15,316 nt of DNA, taken from JBELHJ01 sp042091495. GTDB taxonomy: Bacteria; Bacteroidota; Bacteroidia; Flavobacteriales; Flavobacteriaceae. Below, piece after piece: positions 1 through 8,122 of this stretch. A program made the translations under genes and the position numbers. The stretch lies in contig JBELHJ010000053.1 in NCBI GenBank assembly GCA_042091495.1, positions 1-15,316 of the forward strand, written 5' to 3'. Within the stretch, counting starts at the first letter, position 1. Each line of letters begins with the position of its first letter. A model generated the notes under the pieces. The model searched no databases, had not been told where the DNA came from, and saw only the letters and a program-made list of their open reading frames with translations.

Positions 1-1356
1 GGTTTTGAAGAGACCGTAAATTTGAAGTGCGGAGGCATTGGACAGATTTCTGATTATTGGGGGAATGATTATTTTGATGACATGTATTACCATAATGGAG
101 TTCCCACCAAATATAAAGGCTATTGCACAAATGTTTTCTTTGACGAAACTATTAGGTTTATAAAAGAGTGTAATCAAAAAGAAACCCCATTCTTGATATA
201 CTTAGCTCCTAACGTAGCGCATTTACCTAGAATTGTTGGTGAAACATATTCTAAGCCTTTCATTGATAAAGGGCATTACAAAAACCAGGCGTATTTCTAT
301 GGAATGATTACAAATTTTGATGAAAATTTAGGGCGCTTACAAAGTATACTCAAGTCACAAGGTATAGATGATGATACCATAATTGTTTTTACAACAGATG
401 ACGGTACTGCAGGTTATGCAGCCCAATTTGATAAAGAAGGTAGAGCTCTTGATACAGGCTTTAATATGGGTCAAAGAGGTGGTAAGGGATCACCTTATGA
501 AGGCGGTCATCGATTATTTTCATTTGTTAAATGGAATGGCGGAAAAATAAACCAAGGAGAAACCGTTGATCAAATGACCTCTGTTTTAGATGTTTTTCCA
601 ACTTTAATGGATTTATGTGAGGTGAATATTTCTAAATCTATTCGTTTAGACGGTATTTCATTCAAACCGGCGTTATACGGTAACGAAATTCAAGGCAATT
701 CTGAGCGTTCATTATTCTTGACTAAGCTAACTCCTGATAAGCCCAATGATTTTAAACGAAACAAATTATGCGTGGCTAAAGGTAAATGGAGATGGATAAA
801 TAAAAAGGAACTTTATAATATTAATGATGATAGAGGACAATTTAAAAATGTTGCTGGAGATTATCCAGAAATTGTAAAACTACTTGACAGTGAGTTAGAT
901 AATTTTTTGAAGCAATATGCCAAAGATAAAGAAGATCCAGTTCGCTTTGTTTTGGGCGATTCAAGTCATAAAACCATTGGTTTAACCACTCAAGACTTAT
1001 GGATTAAATCTGCTTTTAATCAGAGTCATGTTAAAAACTTATCAGAAGGAAAAGGACCTTGGAAAGTTGATTTTAGAGCAGATAGTGAATACGAATTTAC
1101 GCTTTCAAGATATCCTTTATATACCGGACTAGCAATCTCTGCTAAGACGAATGGAAAAAAGAGTAAAACATTCACGCCAATTAAGGCCAAATTAAAAATT
1201 GGCAATAATGAATATGAAAAATTAATTGCCCCCGATGCGAATTCTATCAGTTTTAAATGTCAAGTAAAAGCTCAAGAAACGGATATAGAAACATGGATAT
1301 TTTCAGAAGAAGGGATTACTATCCCGTCATACTATTTAACTATTAATAAATTATAA
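1..1356 (+). CDS. Sulfatase (arylsulfatase family S1), C-terminal part, cut by the window edge
   Basis: The reading frame is open from base 1 (G-F-E-E-T-V-N-L-K), so the 5' end lies outside the window and the TTG at 22 is not a real start. The catalytic Cys/Ser-x-Pro-x-Arg motif that becomes formylglycine should lie upstream and cannot be seen. What remains matches arylsulfatases: GGIGQISDYWGNDYFDD near the start, a PFLIYLAPNVAHLP substrate-side segment, NFDENLGRL, the second metal-binding motif TTDDGTA (391-408), and the active-site lysine in GGKGSPYEGGH (Lys codon 484-486). About the last 140 residues form the beta-rich C-terminal domain usual in this family. The family removes sulfate esters; with the fucosidase 5 bases downstream, sulfated fucan or fucoidan is the likely substrate (inference). 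Oddity: the metal motif reads Asp-Asp-Gly where Asp-Asn-Gly is usual. Confidence 0.92.
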   Translation, partial: GFEETVNLKCGGIGQISDYWGNDYFDDMYYHNGVPTKYKGYCTNVFFDETIRFIKECNQKETPFLIYLAPNVAHLPRIVGETYSKPFIDKGHYKNQAYFYGMITNFDENLGRLQSILKSQGIDDDTIIVFTTDDGTAGYAAQFDKEGRALDTGFNMGQRGGKGSPYEGGHRLFSFVKWNGGKINQGETVDQMTSVLDVFPTLMDLCEVNISKSIRLDGISFKPALYGNEIQGNSERSLFLTKLTPDKPNDFKRNKLCVAKGKWRWINKKELYNINDDRGQFKNVAGDYPEIVKLLDSELDNFLKQYAKDKEDPVRFVLGDSSHKTIGLTTQDLWIKSAFNQSHVKNLSEGKGPWKVDFRADSEYEFTLSRYPLYTGLAISAKTNGKKSKTFTPIKAKLKIGNNEYEKLIAPDANSISFKCQVKAQETDIETWIFSEEGITIPSYYLTINKL

Positions 1357-1361
1357 ATTAA

Positions 1362-2939
1362 ATGAAACTTAGATTACTATTCCTATTAATTTCCTCAACA
1401 ATCATGTTGGCTCAACAGAAGCCGTATTCAGCCGATTGGGAATCTCTTAGAACACATAAAGTTCCAGATTGGGCACAAGATGCTAAATTTGGGATATATG
1501 CGCATTGGGGTGTTTATTCTGTTGGGGGTAATTGGGATTATACTAAATCGAATTGGGGGAACTACTACATCACTGCTTATAAAGGGTATTATTCAACCAA
1601 TGAAAATCAAGAACAGCGCGTATTATTTGAAAATAATATAGGTCCTATCAAAGAAGGTTTTGGTTATAAAGATATGGCTAAACAATTTAAAGCTTCAAAA
1701 TTTAGTCCCTCTTATTGGGCAGATCTTATTGAAGAATCTGGAGCTAAATACGCCGGGATGTGTGTGGTGCATCATGATGGTTATTTAATGTGGGATAGTA
1801 ATATTACAGATTTTTGTGCAGGGAAATTGGGCTCTAAAAGAGATTTGGCAGGTGAATTACTTGGCGAGTTGAAAAAGCGAAATATAAAAACAATTGCTTC
1901 TTTTCATCATGGAAGGACAGTAAAGCATTACGAGAAATTAGTCAAACATTTATTAAAAGACCCCAGTTACAAAAATGCTGATTTATTAGACCCTAAAAAC
2001 TATAACTATTACTGGTTTTTAGGAGAGCGCTCTCGATTTGTTAAGAATAGATTAGCTATAACCATGGAATTTATTGATAAGTACTCTCCAGATGTACTTT
2101 GGTTTGATGGCGGCGGCGGTAAGTATGATACCGAGAAAATTTTAGCGCGTTTCTTCAATGATGGTTTAAAACAAAATAAAGAAGTATGTGTTCATAATAA
2201 AGGTAATTTTGGTTCCAATTTTGGGCTTTACAGTTATGAAAATGGTCACAAAAGGCCATCATTTGTAGATTGGCCTTGGGAAGATGATACACCTAGTGCT
2301 GTGGGCTGGTGTGATTGGCAATGGGATAAAAAGATGCAGTACAAAAAAGCGGAGGATGTTATTTTAAGATTGTGTGATTTGGTTGCTAGAAACGGTGGTT
2401 TATTATTATCCATGAATCCTAGGCCTGATGGTACCTTTGATAAAGGTCAAGAAGATTTATTGAAAGACATTGGAAAGTGGTTAAAACAAAATGGAGAAGC
2501 TATTTATGGGACTAGACCCTGGACGACTTATGGAGAAGGACATCTAGAGGATTTATTTTACACTCAAATCAATCCAGCGAACGGTGCGCCCTCTAGAGAT
2601 ATACAGCCAGATATTAGTAAATTTAATGAGGAAGATATTAGATTTACTCAAAAAAATGGGGACTTATATGCCATTGCCTTGGGAATACCTTCTCAAAGCA
2701 AATTACTTATCAAGTCACTGGCATCTGATAAAGAAATAACTAAAGAAAATAGGATTGAAAATATAATGCTATTGGGATATGGCGATGTTCAATACAAGAG
2801 AACTAAACAAGGTTTAGAAATTTATTTGCCTAAAAAATTACCTAACAAAGTGGCTTTAAGCTTTAAGATTAAAGTAAAAGGGCATTTAGAAAAAGTTGAA
2901 AACAAAGGCACCATTAGGGTCTTACCAAAACAAACTTAA
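1362..2939 (+). CDS. Alpha-L-fucosidase, glycoside hydrolase family 29, exported
   Basis: This 525-residue protein hydrolyses terminal alpha-L-fucose. A signal peptide is visible (MKLRLLFLLISSTIMLA, likely cut before QQ at about residue 18), so it acts in the periplasm or at the cell surface. GH29 hallmarks in order: KFGIYAHWGVYS (42-53), GAKYAGMCVVHHDGYLMWDS (about 127-146), and SPDVLWFDGG (242-251), where Asp249 is the expected nucleophile. Then come LVARNGGLLLSMNPRPDGTF and GEAIYGTRPWTTYGEG, which close the catalytic barrel; the last 130 or so residues fit the small C-terminal beta domain. It starts 5 bases after the sulfatase stop, so the two are one operon, typical of a polysaccharide utilisation locus. 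No type IX secretion tail is seen at the C terminus. The family call is firm; the exact linkage and the natural substrate are inferred. Confidence 0.93.
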   Translation: MKLRLLFLLISSTIMLAQQKPYSADWESLRTHKVPDWAQDAKFGIYAHWGVYSVGGNWDYTKSNWGNYYITAYKGYYSTNENQEQRVLFENNIGPIKEGFGYKDMAKQFKASKFSPSYWADLIEESGAKYAGMCVVHHDGYLMWDSNITDFCAGKLGSKRDLAGELLGELKKRNIKTIASFHHGRTVKHYEKLVKHLLKDPSYKNADLLDPKNYNYYWFLGERSRFVKNRLAITMEFIDKYSPDVLWFDGGGGKYDTEKILARFFNDGLKQNKEVCVHNKGNFGSNFGLYSYENGHKRPSFVDWPWEDDTPSAVGWCDWQWDKKMQYKKAEDVILRLCDLVARNGGLLLSMNPRPDGTFDKGQEDLLKDIGKWLKQNGEAIYGTRPWTTYGEGHLEDLFYTQINPANGAPSRDIQPDISKFNEEDIRFTQKNGDLYAIALGIPSQSKLLIKSLASDKEITKENRIENIMLLGYGDVQYKRTKQGLEIYLPKKLPNKVALSFKIKVKGHLEKVENKGTIRVLPKQT

Positions 2940-2941
2940 AT

Positions 2942-2973
2942 AAAAAAACCTGAGATTTTTCTCAGGTTTTTTT
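2942..2973. terminator. Bidirectional intrinsic terminator between fucosidase and bioA
   Basis: A perfect 14-bp stem (2942-2955 with 2960-2973) with a TTTT loop has a CCTGAGA/TCTCAGG core flanked by A7 and T7. It gives a U-run in both directions, so it can end the + strand fucosidase transcript and the - strand biotin operon. The stop codon of bioA (2972-2974) lies in its outer arm. Confidence 0.9.
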
Positions 2974-4392
2974 AATATTGATCAATCACATTCTCGATGG
3001 CTTGGTATACTTTTTTTAATTCGTTATTACTAATAGTGTAAGGCGGGAGAATATAAATGGTGTTACCAAGAGGTCTAAGGTATACCCCTAGTTCTAAAAA
3101 TTTCCGATACAATTCATCCCTTAAATTCCCATATCTATTAATTTCTAGATTTAAATCTAGTGCTAATATCACACCTTTACATCTCACTTCTTTTACAATA
3201 GCTTTTATTTTTAATGCTTCTGTGAATTTTAAATGAGATTTTGATATAAATTTAATTTGATCCTGAATTTCTTTAGAGGTTAACAATTCTATTCCTGTAA
3301 GAGCAGCTATACAAGCTAATGGGTTGGCAGAATAGGTGTGTCCGTGAAAAAAGCCTTTAGACAAATCATCGCTGTAAAAAGCACTATATATTTTTTCGCT
3401 GCAACTTGTAATACCCATTGGTAATAAACCTGCTGTTAAGGCTTTACTAAGACACATTATTTCAGGTTTATTTTCCATGTAATCAGAAGCAAAATTTTTA
3501 CCAGTTTTACCAAAACCTGTCATGACTTCATCAGCGATTGTAATAATCTGATTTGAATTACAATATTTAATTAAGGCATTTAATCCGTTTTCACAATGCA
3601 TTTTCATACCAGCTGCACCTTGAACTAAAGGTTCATATACNNNNNNNNNNNNNNNNNNNNNNNNNNNNNNNNNNNNNNNNNNNNNNNNNNNNNNNNNNNN
3701 NNNNNNNNNNNNNNNNNNNNNNNNNNNNNNNNNNNNNNNNCGTTTTCACAATGCATTTTCATACCAGCTGCACCTTGAACTAAAGGTTCATATACAAATG
3801 CTGCGATATTATGAATGCTAGTCAGATTTGATAATTCCTTCAATATACTATCAATATTTTTTTTATTTGGAGTAGGAATTCTAACAACTTTGAGAGAGAA
3901 GTCTTCAAAAGGCCCATTATAAACAGAGAGCCCTGAAACACTCATCGCTCCAAAGGTGTCTCCGTGAAAGCCATTGTCAAATGCTATTAAAGTGTCTTTT
4001 TTATTTCCCAAGTTAAAATGGTATTGTAAAGCCATTTTAATCCCTATTTCTATAGTAGTAGAACCATTATCGCTAAAAAACAGTTTCCTTTGATTACTGG
4101 GTAAGATTTCTATTAGTGCCTCTGAAAGTTCAATAGCAGGTGCATGGGTGAATCCACTGAAAATAATCTGATCTAGGGTTTCCATTTGCTTTTGAACTGC
4201 AGATATAATTTTGGGGTTACAATGCCCGTACATGCAAGTATACCAAGAAGCAATTGCGTCTATATAAGTTTTTCCGTTATAATCTTCCAGCGTACAATTA
4301 GAAGCTTTTTTTATAGCCAGAGTCACGGGGTGTGTCTTATGTTGTGTGAGCGGATGCCACAAATATTTCTTATCACGTTCTGTTAAGCTCAT
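2972..4392 (-). CDS. bioA: Adenosylmethionine-8-amino-7-oxononanoate aminotransferase (BioA), interrupted by an assembly gap
   Basis: BioA is a PLP enzyme that converts 8-amino-7-oxononanoate (KAPA) to 7,8-diaminononanoate with S-adenosylmethionine as amino donor. The first 217 residues carry KKYLWHPLTQHK, IDAIASWYTCMYGHCNP and FSDNGSTTIEIGIKMAL, and end at YEPLVQGAAGMKMHCEN. The rest carries ADEVMTGFGKTGK and CLSKALTAGLLPMG with the PLP lysine. A 100-N run splits the gene, but the 55 bases on each side of it are identical. Removing one copy plus the Ns (155 nt) joins the two halves in frame to a 421-residue protein, normal for BioA, with the PLP lysine at about residue 265. The gene is therefore probably intact, not a pseudogene. 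It is last in bioF-bioD-bioA; its ATG overlaps the bioD stop as ATGA (4389-4392). Confidence 0.95.
3586..3640. repeat. 55-bp direct repeat, left copy, at the gap edge
   Basis: These 55 bases are identical to 3741-3795 and directly abut the N run. An exact odd-length overlap at both contig ends is what a de Bruijn assembler leaves when two contigs share one k-mer. I read it as an assembly artefact, not a biological repeat. Confidence 0.9.
3641..3740. other. Scaffold gap of 100 N inside bioA
   Basis: Exactly 100 N is a placeholder length. The flanks overlap by 55 identical bases, so the true gap is most likely negative: nothing is missing and 155 bases should be collapsed. Confidence 0.93.
3741..3795. 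repeat. 55-bp direct repeat, right copy, at the gap edge
   Basis: Identical to 3586-3640. It encodes the same BioA segment, around GMKMHCEN, in the same frame, which explains how the two BioA halves repeat each other at the junction. Confidence 0.9.
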
Positions 4393-4997
4393 AATAATTC
4401 TTTGAATTTTTCAGCATATTCTAAAACGACATTTTTATCAAAGTAGGGTTCTTCATCAATGCGACCAATGATTTCAACTTTACCTAGGGTTTTAATAATT
4501 GCCTCTGTTGTTGGATGTTCATTACCACTAAATATGATTTTACAATTTAATCCTTTTGCTTTAAAAGCATTTATTGTTAGTAAGGTGTGATTAATACTAC
4601 CTAAGTAATGTCTAGATACCAAAATCACTTCGTAATCAGGTTTAATGAGATCTAAAATAGTTTCCTTATCATTTAATGGAACCAATAAACCTCCAGCACC
4701 CTCAATAACCAGATGATTTTCTGTTTTAGGTTCTTTTATCTTCTTTAATGAAATTTTTATATCATCTATTAAAGCTGAAGCATGAGGACTCATTGGTGTA
4801 TTAAGTGCATAACTATTTTTATGAAAAATAGAGGTTGTATTACTAACAAGTCTTTGAACTTTTTGAGTGTCATCATAATCTAAATCACCAGATTGAATAG
4901 GCTTCCAATAATCTGCTTTTAAAGCCTCAGTTAAAATAGCAGCGACAACTGTTTTTCCTACTTCAGTAGATATTCCTGTGACAAAATACTTTTTCAT
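4389..4997 (-). CDS. bioD: Dethiobiotin synthetase (BioD)
   Basis: BioD is an ATP-dependent cytoplasmic enzyme that closes the ureido ring of 7,8-diaminononanoate with CO2 to give dethiobiotin. The 202 residues are a normal length. The P-loop is YFVTGISTEVGKTV (4-17; the usual form is GTDTxVGKT), followed by YWKPIQSG (30-37), TPMSPHASA (67-75) and the conserved VIEGAGGLLVPL (97-108). SRHYLGSINHTLLT follows, matching the usual Gly-x-Ile-Asn-His-Thr segment. The start ATG overlaps the bioF stop (ATGA, 4994-4997) and its own stop overlaps the bioA start (ATGA, 4389-4392), so translation of the three genes is probably coupled. No key residue appears lost. Confidence 0.95.
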   Translation of the reverse strand: MKKYFVTGISTEVGKTVVAAILTEALKADYWKPIQSGDLDYDDTQKVQRLVSNTTSIFHKNSYALNTPMSPHASALIDDIKISLKKIKEPKTENHLVIEGAGGLLVPLNDKETILDLIKPDYEVILVSRHYLGSINHTLLTINAFKAKGLNCKIIFSGNEHPTTEAIIKTLGKVEIIGRIDEEPYFDKNVVLEYAEKFKELL

Positions 4998-6124
4998 TTT
5001 ACAAAAATAACAAGTTGTTGCAATAGGTCGTAAATTTCTTTTTCGGTATTATAACTATGTAAACAAAATCGTAATCGCTCTTCATTTTTAGGCACCGTAG
5101 GATGTAAAATGGCCTTGACATCGAAACCTTGACTCATCAATTTATAGGCTATGGTTTTAACATTGTCATTCCCTCTAATTATACAACTTTGAATTGCCGA
5201 GTTACTTGAAATAAATAAATCATGAAGATTTAGTTCTCTTGTTAGTGATTTAAAGTATTTAATATTACTCGTTAGCGAATCAATTTTTTTAGTATCCAGA
5301 GATTCGTGAGCTACTTTAATACTAGCTATTGTGTGTGGTGATAGTGCTGTAGTATATATAAATGAACGAGAAAAATTAACTAAATATTCTTTCAAATCAG
5401 TTTTGCAAAGAATTGCAGCACCATGAGTTCCTAAAGCTTTACCAAAGGTTATAATTTTTGCAAAACACTTTTCAGCTTTAACAAGACCGTTAAAATTTTC
5501 ACCCATTATACCTACTGCATGCGCTTCATCAATGATCAATCTAGCCTTATATTTTAGACAAGAACTAATAAGTTTTTTTATATCTGGAGAATCGCCATCC
5601 ATTGAAAAAACAGATTCGGTAACCACATAAATATTCTCATATTGGGTTGCGAACTTGTTTAATTTAATTTCTAAATCTTCAATACTATTATGCTTAAATT
5701 TAAAGTGCTTAGCAATACCCATACTTATGCCATCTCTTATTGAGGCATGGATAAATTCGTCAAATAATACAATATCATTTCTTTGAGGTACTGAAGCAAA
5801 TAAACCAATATTGGCATTGTAGCCTGAGTTATAAACTAAAGCATCTTGTGAGTCATAGAATTGAGATAGTTGATTTTCAAGGTCTTTATATAGTTTGTGA
5901 TTACCTGAAATTAGTCTTGAACCAGTTGACCCATTATGTTTTAAATTATTAGCTAACAACATTTGATGAGTTTTTTCAAATAAAATTTCAGATTTTGCTA
6001 ATCCTAGATAATCATTAGAAATAAAATCAACCTTTTTGATAGTATCTTTAGGTAATGATCTTAATGCATTAGTGCTTTTTCTAATATTTAATTTTTCTTC
6101 CAACTTTTTGGGTAGCGACTTCAT
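4994..6124 (-). CDS. bioF: 8-amino-7-oxononanoate synthase (BioF)
   Basis: BioF is a PLP-dependent alpha-oxoamine synthase that condenses a pimeloyl thioester with L-alanine to form KAPA, the first dedicated ring-building step of biotin synthesis. The 376 residues carry FISNDYLGLA (34-43), GSTGSRLISGNH (65-76), SVFSMDGDSPD (171-181), the cofactor-binding DEAHAVG (199-205) and the PLP lysine in ITFGKALGTHGA (Lys229). Related enzymes in the family (glycine C-acetyltransferase, ALA synthase) share these motifs, but the direct ATGA overlap with bioD and bioA settles the role. It is the first gene of the operon, 34 bases downstream of a TAnnTTTG promoter box. No bioC or bioH-type pimeloyl gene and no bioB lie in the window. 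Confidence 0.95.
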   Translation of the reverse strand: MKSLPKKLEEKLNIRKSTNALRSLPKDTIKKVDFISNDYLGLAKSEILFEKTHQMLLANNLKHNGSTGSRLISGNHKLYKDLENQLSQFYDSQDALVYNSGYNANIGLFASVPQRNDIVLFDEFIHASIRDGISMGIAKHFKFKHNSIEDLEIKLNKFATQYENIYVVTESVFSMDGDSPDIKKLISSCLKYKARLIIDEAHAVGIMGENFNGLVKAEKCFAKIITFGKALGTHGAAILCKTDLKEYLVNFSRSFIYTTALSPHTIASIKVAHESLDTKKIDSLTSNIKYFKSLTRELNLHDLFISSNSAIQSCIIRGNDNVKTIAYKLMSQGFDVKAILHPTVPKNEERLRFCLHSYNTEKEIYDLLQQLVIFVK

Positions 6125-6140
6125 CTTAATATGACAGTAA

Positions 6141-6175
6141 TTAGCTCAATTTTATTCCAAATATAGTGAAGCTAA
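6141..6175. promoter_or_regulatory. Possible operator: inverted repeat around the bioF promoter box
   Basis: TTAGCT (6141-6146) and AGCTAA (6170-6175) form a 6-bp dyad with a 23-base spacer that contains the -7 box. The position suits a repressor such as a BirA-type regulator, but the half-sites do not match the well-known BirA consensus (TTGTAAACC). A dyad this short can arise by chance. Confidence 0.25.
6158..6165 (-). promoter_or_regulatory. Promoter -7 box of the biotin operon
   Basis: On the - strand this reads TATATTTG, an exact match to the Bacteroidota -7 consensus TAnnTTTG, 33 bases before the bioF ATG. The -33 TTTG element is not clear. It is the only good box in the bioF-atpC gap. 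Confidence 0.65.
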
Positions 6176-6196
6176 AGATATATGTCTTAAAATAGA

Positions 6197-6221
6197 AAAC
6201 GCCCTCATAACGAGAGCGTTT
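6197..6221 (-). terminator. Intrinsic terminator of the atpD-atpC operon
   Basis: The stem AAACGC/GCGTTT plus CTC/GAG has one C-A mismatch and the loop ATAAC. Read on the - strand it is followed by TTCTATTTT, a broken U-run. It lies 21 bases past the atpC stop and just upstream of the bioF promoter. Confidence 0.75.
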
Positions 6222-6242
6222 CATATATTGATTTTAATTTTT

Positions 6243-6536
6243 TTAATCTGCTAAAACAATAACCTTGTTATCTTTCATTTCAACAGTACCAGAGTTAATT
6301 TTTAATGTTAATACTTTATCATCATCGTTATGTTTAACAATGGAACCGTGAAGTTCATCAAGTTCAAGATGACTTTGCGTATGAGTGTGAATTTTAACCA
6401 CACCTTCTTTTAAAGTAGATACTATAGGAGCGTGATTATTTAACATTTGAAATTCTCCATTAACACCAGGAACTACAACTGAATCGATTTCAGCACTAAA
6501 TAATGTAGCTTCAGGAGATACTATTTCTAAATACAT
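6243..6536 (-). CDS. atpC: ATP synthase F1 epsilon subunit, short form
   Basis: Epsilon sits in the central stalk of F1 and couples rotor movement to catalysis on the membrane's cytoplasmic face. The 97 residues start with the typical MYLEIVSPEATLFSAEIDSVVVPGVNGEFQMLNNHAP and continue to HLELDELHGSIVKHNDDDK, which covers only the N-terminal beta-sandwich domain. The C-terminal two-helix domain that inhibits ATP hydrolysis in E. coli (about 139 residues in all) is absent. To my knowledge short epsilon subunits of this size are normal in Flavobacteriia, so this is not a truncation. It follows atpD by 15 bases and is followed by a terminator, so atpDC is a complete unit; the remaining F1Fo genes must be elsewhere. 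Confidence 0.95.
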   Translation of the reverse strand: MYLEIVSPEATLFSAEIDSVVVPGVNGEFQMLNNHAPIVSTLKEGVVKIHTHTQSHLELDELHGSIVKHNDDDKVLTLKINSGTVEMKDNKVIVLAD

Positions 6537-6551
6537 AGTTATATTTTGGTA

Positions 6552-8060
6552 TTAAGCTTCAGCAAGCATTTTTTCTCCGGCTTCAATAGCCTCTTCAATC
6601 GTACCTTTAAGGTTAAAAGCAGCTTCAGGTAAATGATCTAATTCACCATCCATAATCATGTTGAAACCTTTAATTGTATCTTTAATATCAACTAAAACAC
6701 CTGGGATACCAGTAAATTGTTCAGCTACATGGAAAGGCTGAGATAAGAAACGTTGTACACGTCTCGCTCTACTAACAGCCAACTTATCTTCTTCAGATAA
6801 TTCTTCCATACCTAAAATTGCAATAATATCCTGTAATTCTTTATAACGTTGAAGAAGCTCTTTTACTTTTTGTGCACAATCATAGTGATCGTTTCCTAAA
6901 ATATCCGCAGTTAAAATTCTTGAAGTAGAATCTAATGGATCTACTGCAGGATAAATACCAAGCTCTGCAATTTTACGAGAAAGTACTGTAGTAGCATCTA
7001 AGTGAGCGAAAGTTGTTGCAGGAGCTGGATCGGTTAAATCATCAGCGGGTACGTATACCGCCTGAACCGATGTAATTGAACCTTTTTTAGTTGAAGTAAT
7101 ACGTTCCTGCATTGCACCCATTTCTGTTGCTAATGTAGGTTGATATCCTACCGCAGAAGGCATACGACCTAAAAGGGCTGATACCTCAGAACCAGCTTGT
7201 GTAAATCTAAATATGTTGTCAACGAAGAACAATACATCTTTTCCTTGACCATCTCCAGCACCGTCACGGAAATACTCAGCAATAGTTAAACCAGATAACG
7301 CAACTCTTGCACGTGCTCCGGGAGGCTCATTCATTTGTCCAAAAACGAAAGTTGCTTTAGAATCTTTCATTGCAGCTTTATCTACTTTCTGAAGATCCCA
7401 TCCACCTTCTTCCATTGAATGCATAAAGTCATCACCGTATTTTATGATTCCAGACTCTAACATTTCTCTAAGTAAGTCATTTCCTTCTCTTGTTCTTTCT
7501 CCAACACCAGCGAATACAGAAAGACCACCGTGTCCTTTAGCAATATTGTTAATCAACTCTTGGATTAATACAGTTTTACCAACACCAGCACCACCAAATA
7601 ATCCAATCTTACCACCTTTAGCGTAAGGCTCTATAAGATCGATTACTTTTATACCCGTAAATAAAACTTCTGTAGATGTTGATAAATCTTCAAATTTTGG
7701 AGCAGATCTATGAATTGGTAAACCAGCTTCACCTGTTTTAGGTAAATCACCTAAACCATCGATTGCATCTCCAATTACATTAAATAAACGACCGTAAACG
7801 TCATCACCAACAGGCATTTGAATTGGAGCACCAGAAGCCACAACTTCAGTTCCTCTACTTAATCCATCTGACGAATCCATAGCAATGGTACGCACTGTAC
7901 TTTCACCTATGTGTGACTGAACTTCAAGTACCAATTGAGAACCATCAGGTCTATTAATTTCTAATGAATCGTAAATTTTTGGTAAATCAGTTCCCGTAGC
8001 AAACTCTACATCGATAACCGGACCAACAATTTGTGCAACTTTACCTGTAACTTTTGACAT
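6552..8060 (-). CDS. atpD: ATP synthase F1 beta subunit
   Basis: AtpD is the catalytic subunit of F1 and makes ATP using the proton or sodium gradient. The 502 residues carry an N-terminal beta-barrel (GKVAQIVGPVIDVEF, 6-20), the P-loop FGGAGVGKTVLIQELI (155-170, Lys162), GVGERTREGNDL (185-196, catalytic Glu188), the Walker B region DVLFFVDNIFRFTQAGSEVS, ALLGRMPSAVGYQPTLATEM, and the lever motif EELSEED (usually DELSEED) in the C-terminal helical domain. All catalytic residues I can check are present. It starts the atpDC operon, about 62 bases downstream of a TAnnTTTG box, with a hairpin in its leader. Confidence 0.98.
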   Translation of the reverse strand: MSKVTGKVAQIVGPVIDVEFATGTDLPKIYDSLEINRPDGSQLVLEVQSHIGESTVRTIAMDSSDGLSRGTEVVASGAPIQMPVGDDVYGRLFNVIGDAIDGLGDLPKTGEAGLPIHRSAPKFEDLSTSTEVLFTGIKVIDLIEPYAKGGKIGLFGGAGVGKTVLIQELINNIAKGHGGLSVFAGVGERTREGNDLLREMLESGIIKYGDDFMHSMEEGGWDLQKVDKAAMKDSKATFVFGQMNEPPGARARVALSGLTIAEYFRDGAGDGQGKDVLFFVDNIFRFTQAGSEVSALLGRMPSAVGYQPTLATEMGAMQERITSTKKGSITSVQAVYVPADDLTDPAPATTFAHLDATTVLSRKIAELGIYPAVDPLDSTSRILTADILGNDHYDCAQKVKELLQRYKELQDIIAILGMEELSEEDKLAVSRARRVQRFLSQPFHVAEQFTGIPGVLVDIKDTIKGFNMIMDGELDHLPEAAFNLKGTIEEAIEAGEKMLAEA

Positions 8061-8098
8061 TACTTATCTATTTATTATTATGCAATTTACTTGTTAAA

Positions 8099-8115
8099 AA
8101 ACCCTGTTTGGGTTT
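8099..8115 (-). promoter_or_regulatory. Stem-loop with U-run in the atpD leader
   Basis: The 6-bp stem AAACCC/GGGTTT (8099-8104 with 8110-8115) has a 5-base loop and is followed on the - strand by further Ts, giving GGGTTTTTTAACAAG. It lies between the promoter box and the atpD start, almost at the predicted 5' end of the mRNA. It could be a 5' stabilising hairpin or a weak attenuator; the sequence cannot decide. Confidence 0.45.
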
Positions 8116-8122
8116 AGCGCTG

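Noticed and set aside
22..24. TTG at 22 as the sulfatase start
   Set aside because: The frame is open to base 1 with family-like residues before it, and the catalytic N-terminal region is missing, so the gene starts outside the window.
2972..4392. Two partial or tandem bioA genes, or a bioA pseudogene
   Set aside because: The flanks of the N run are an exact 55-base overlap and the collapsed gene is full length and in frame.
6243..6536. atpC truncated by mutation
   Set aside because: A short epsilon subunit lacking the C-terminal helices is, to my knowledge, usual in this lineage, and the stop and terminator follow normally.
7444..7626. A small + strand ORF inside atpD
   Set aside because: It is antisense to the strongly conserved AtpD P-loop region, has no promoter or recognisable product, and is a shadow frame.
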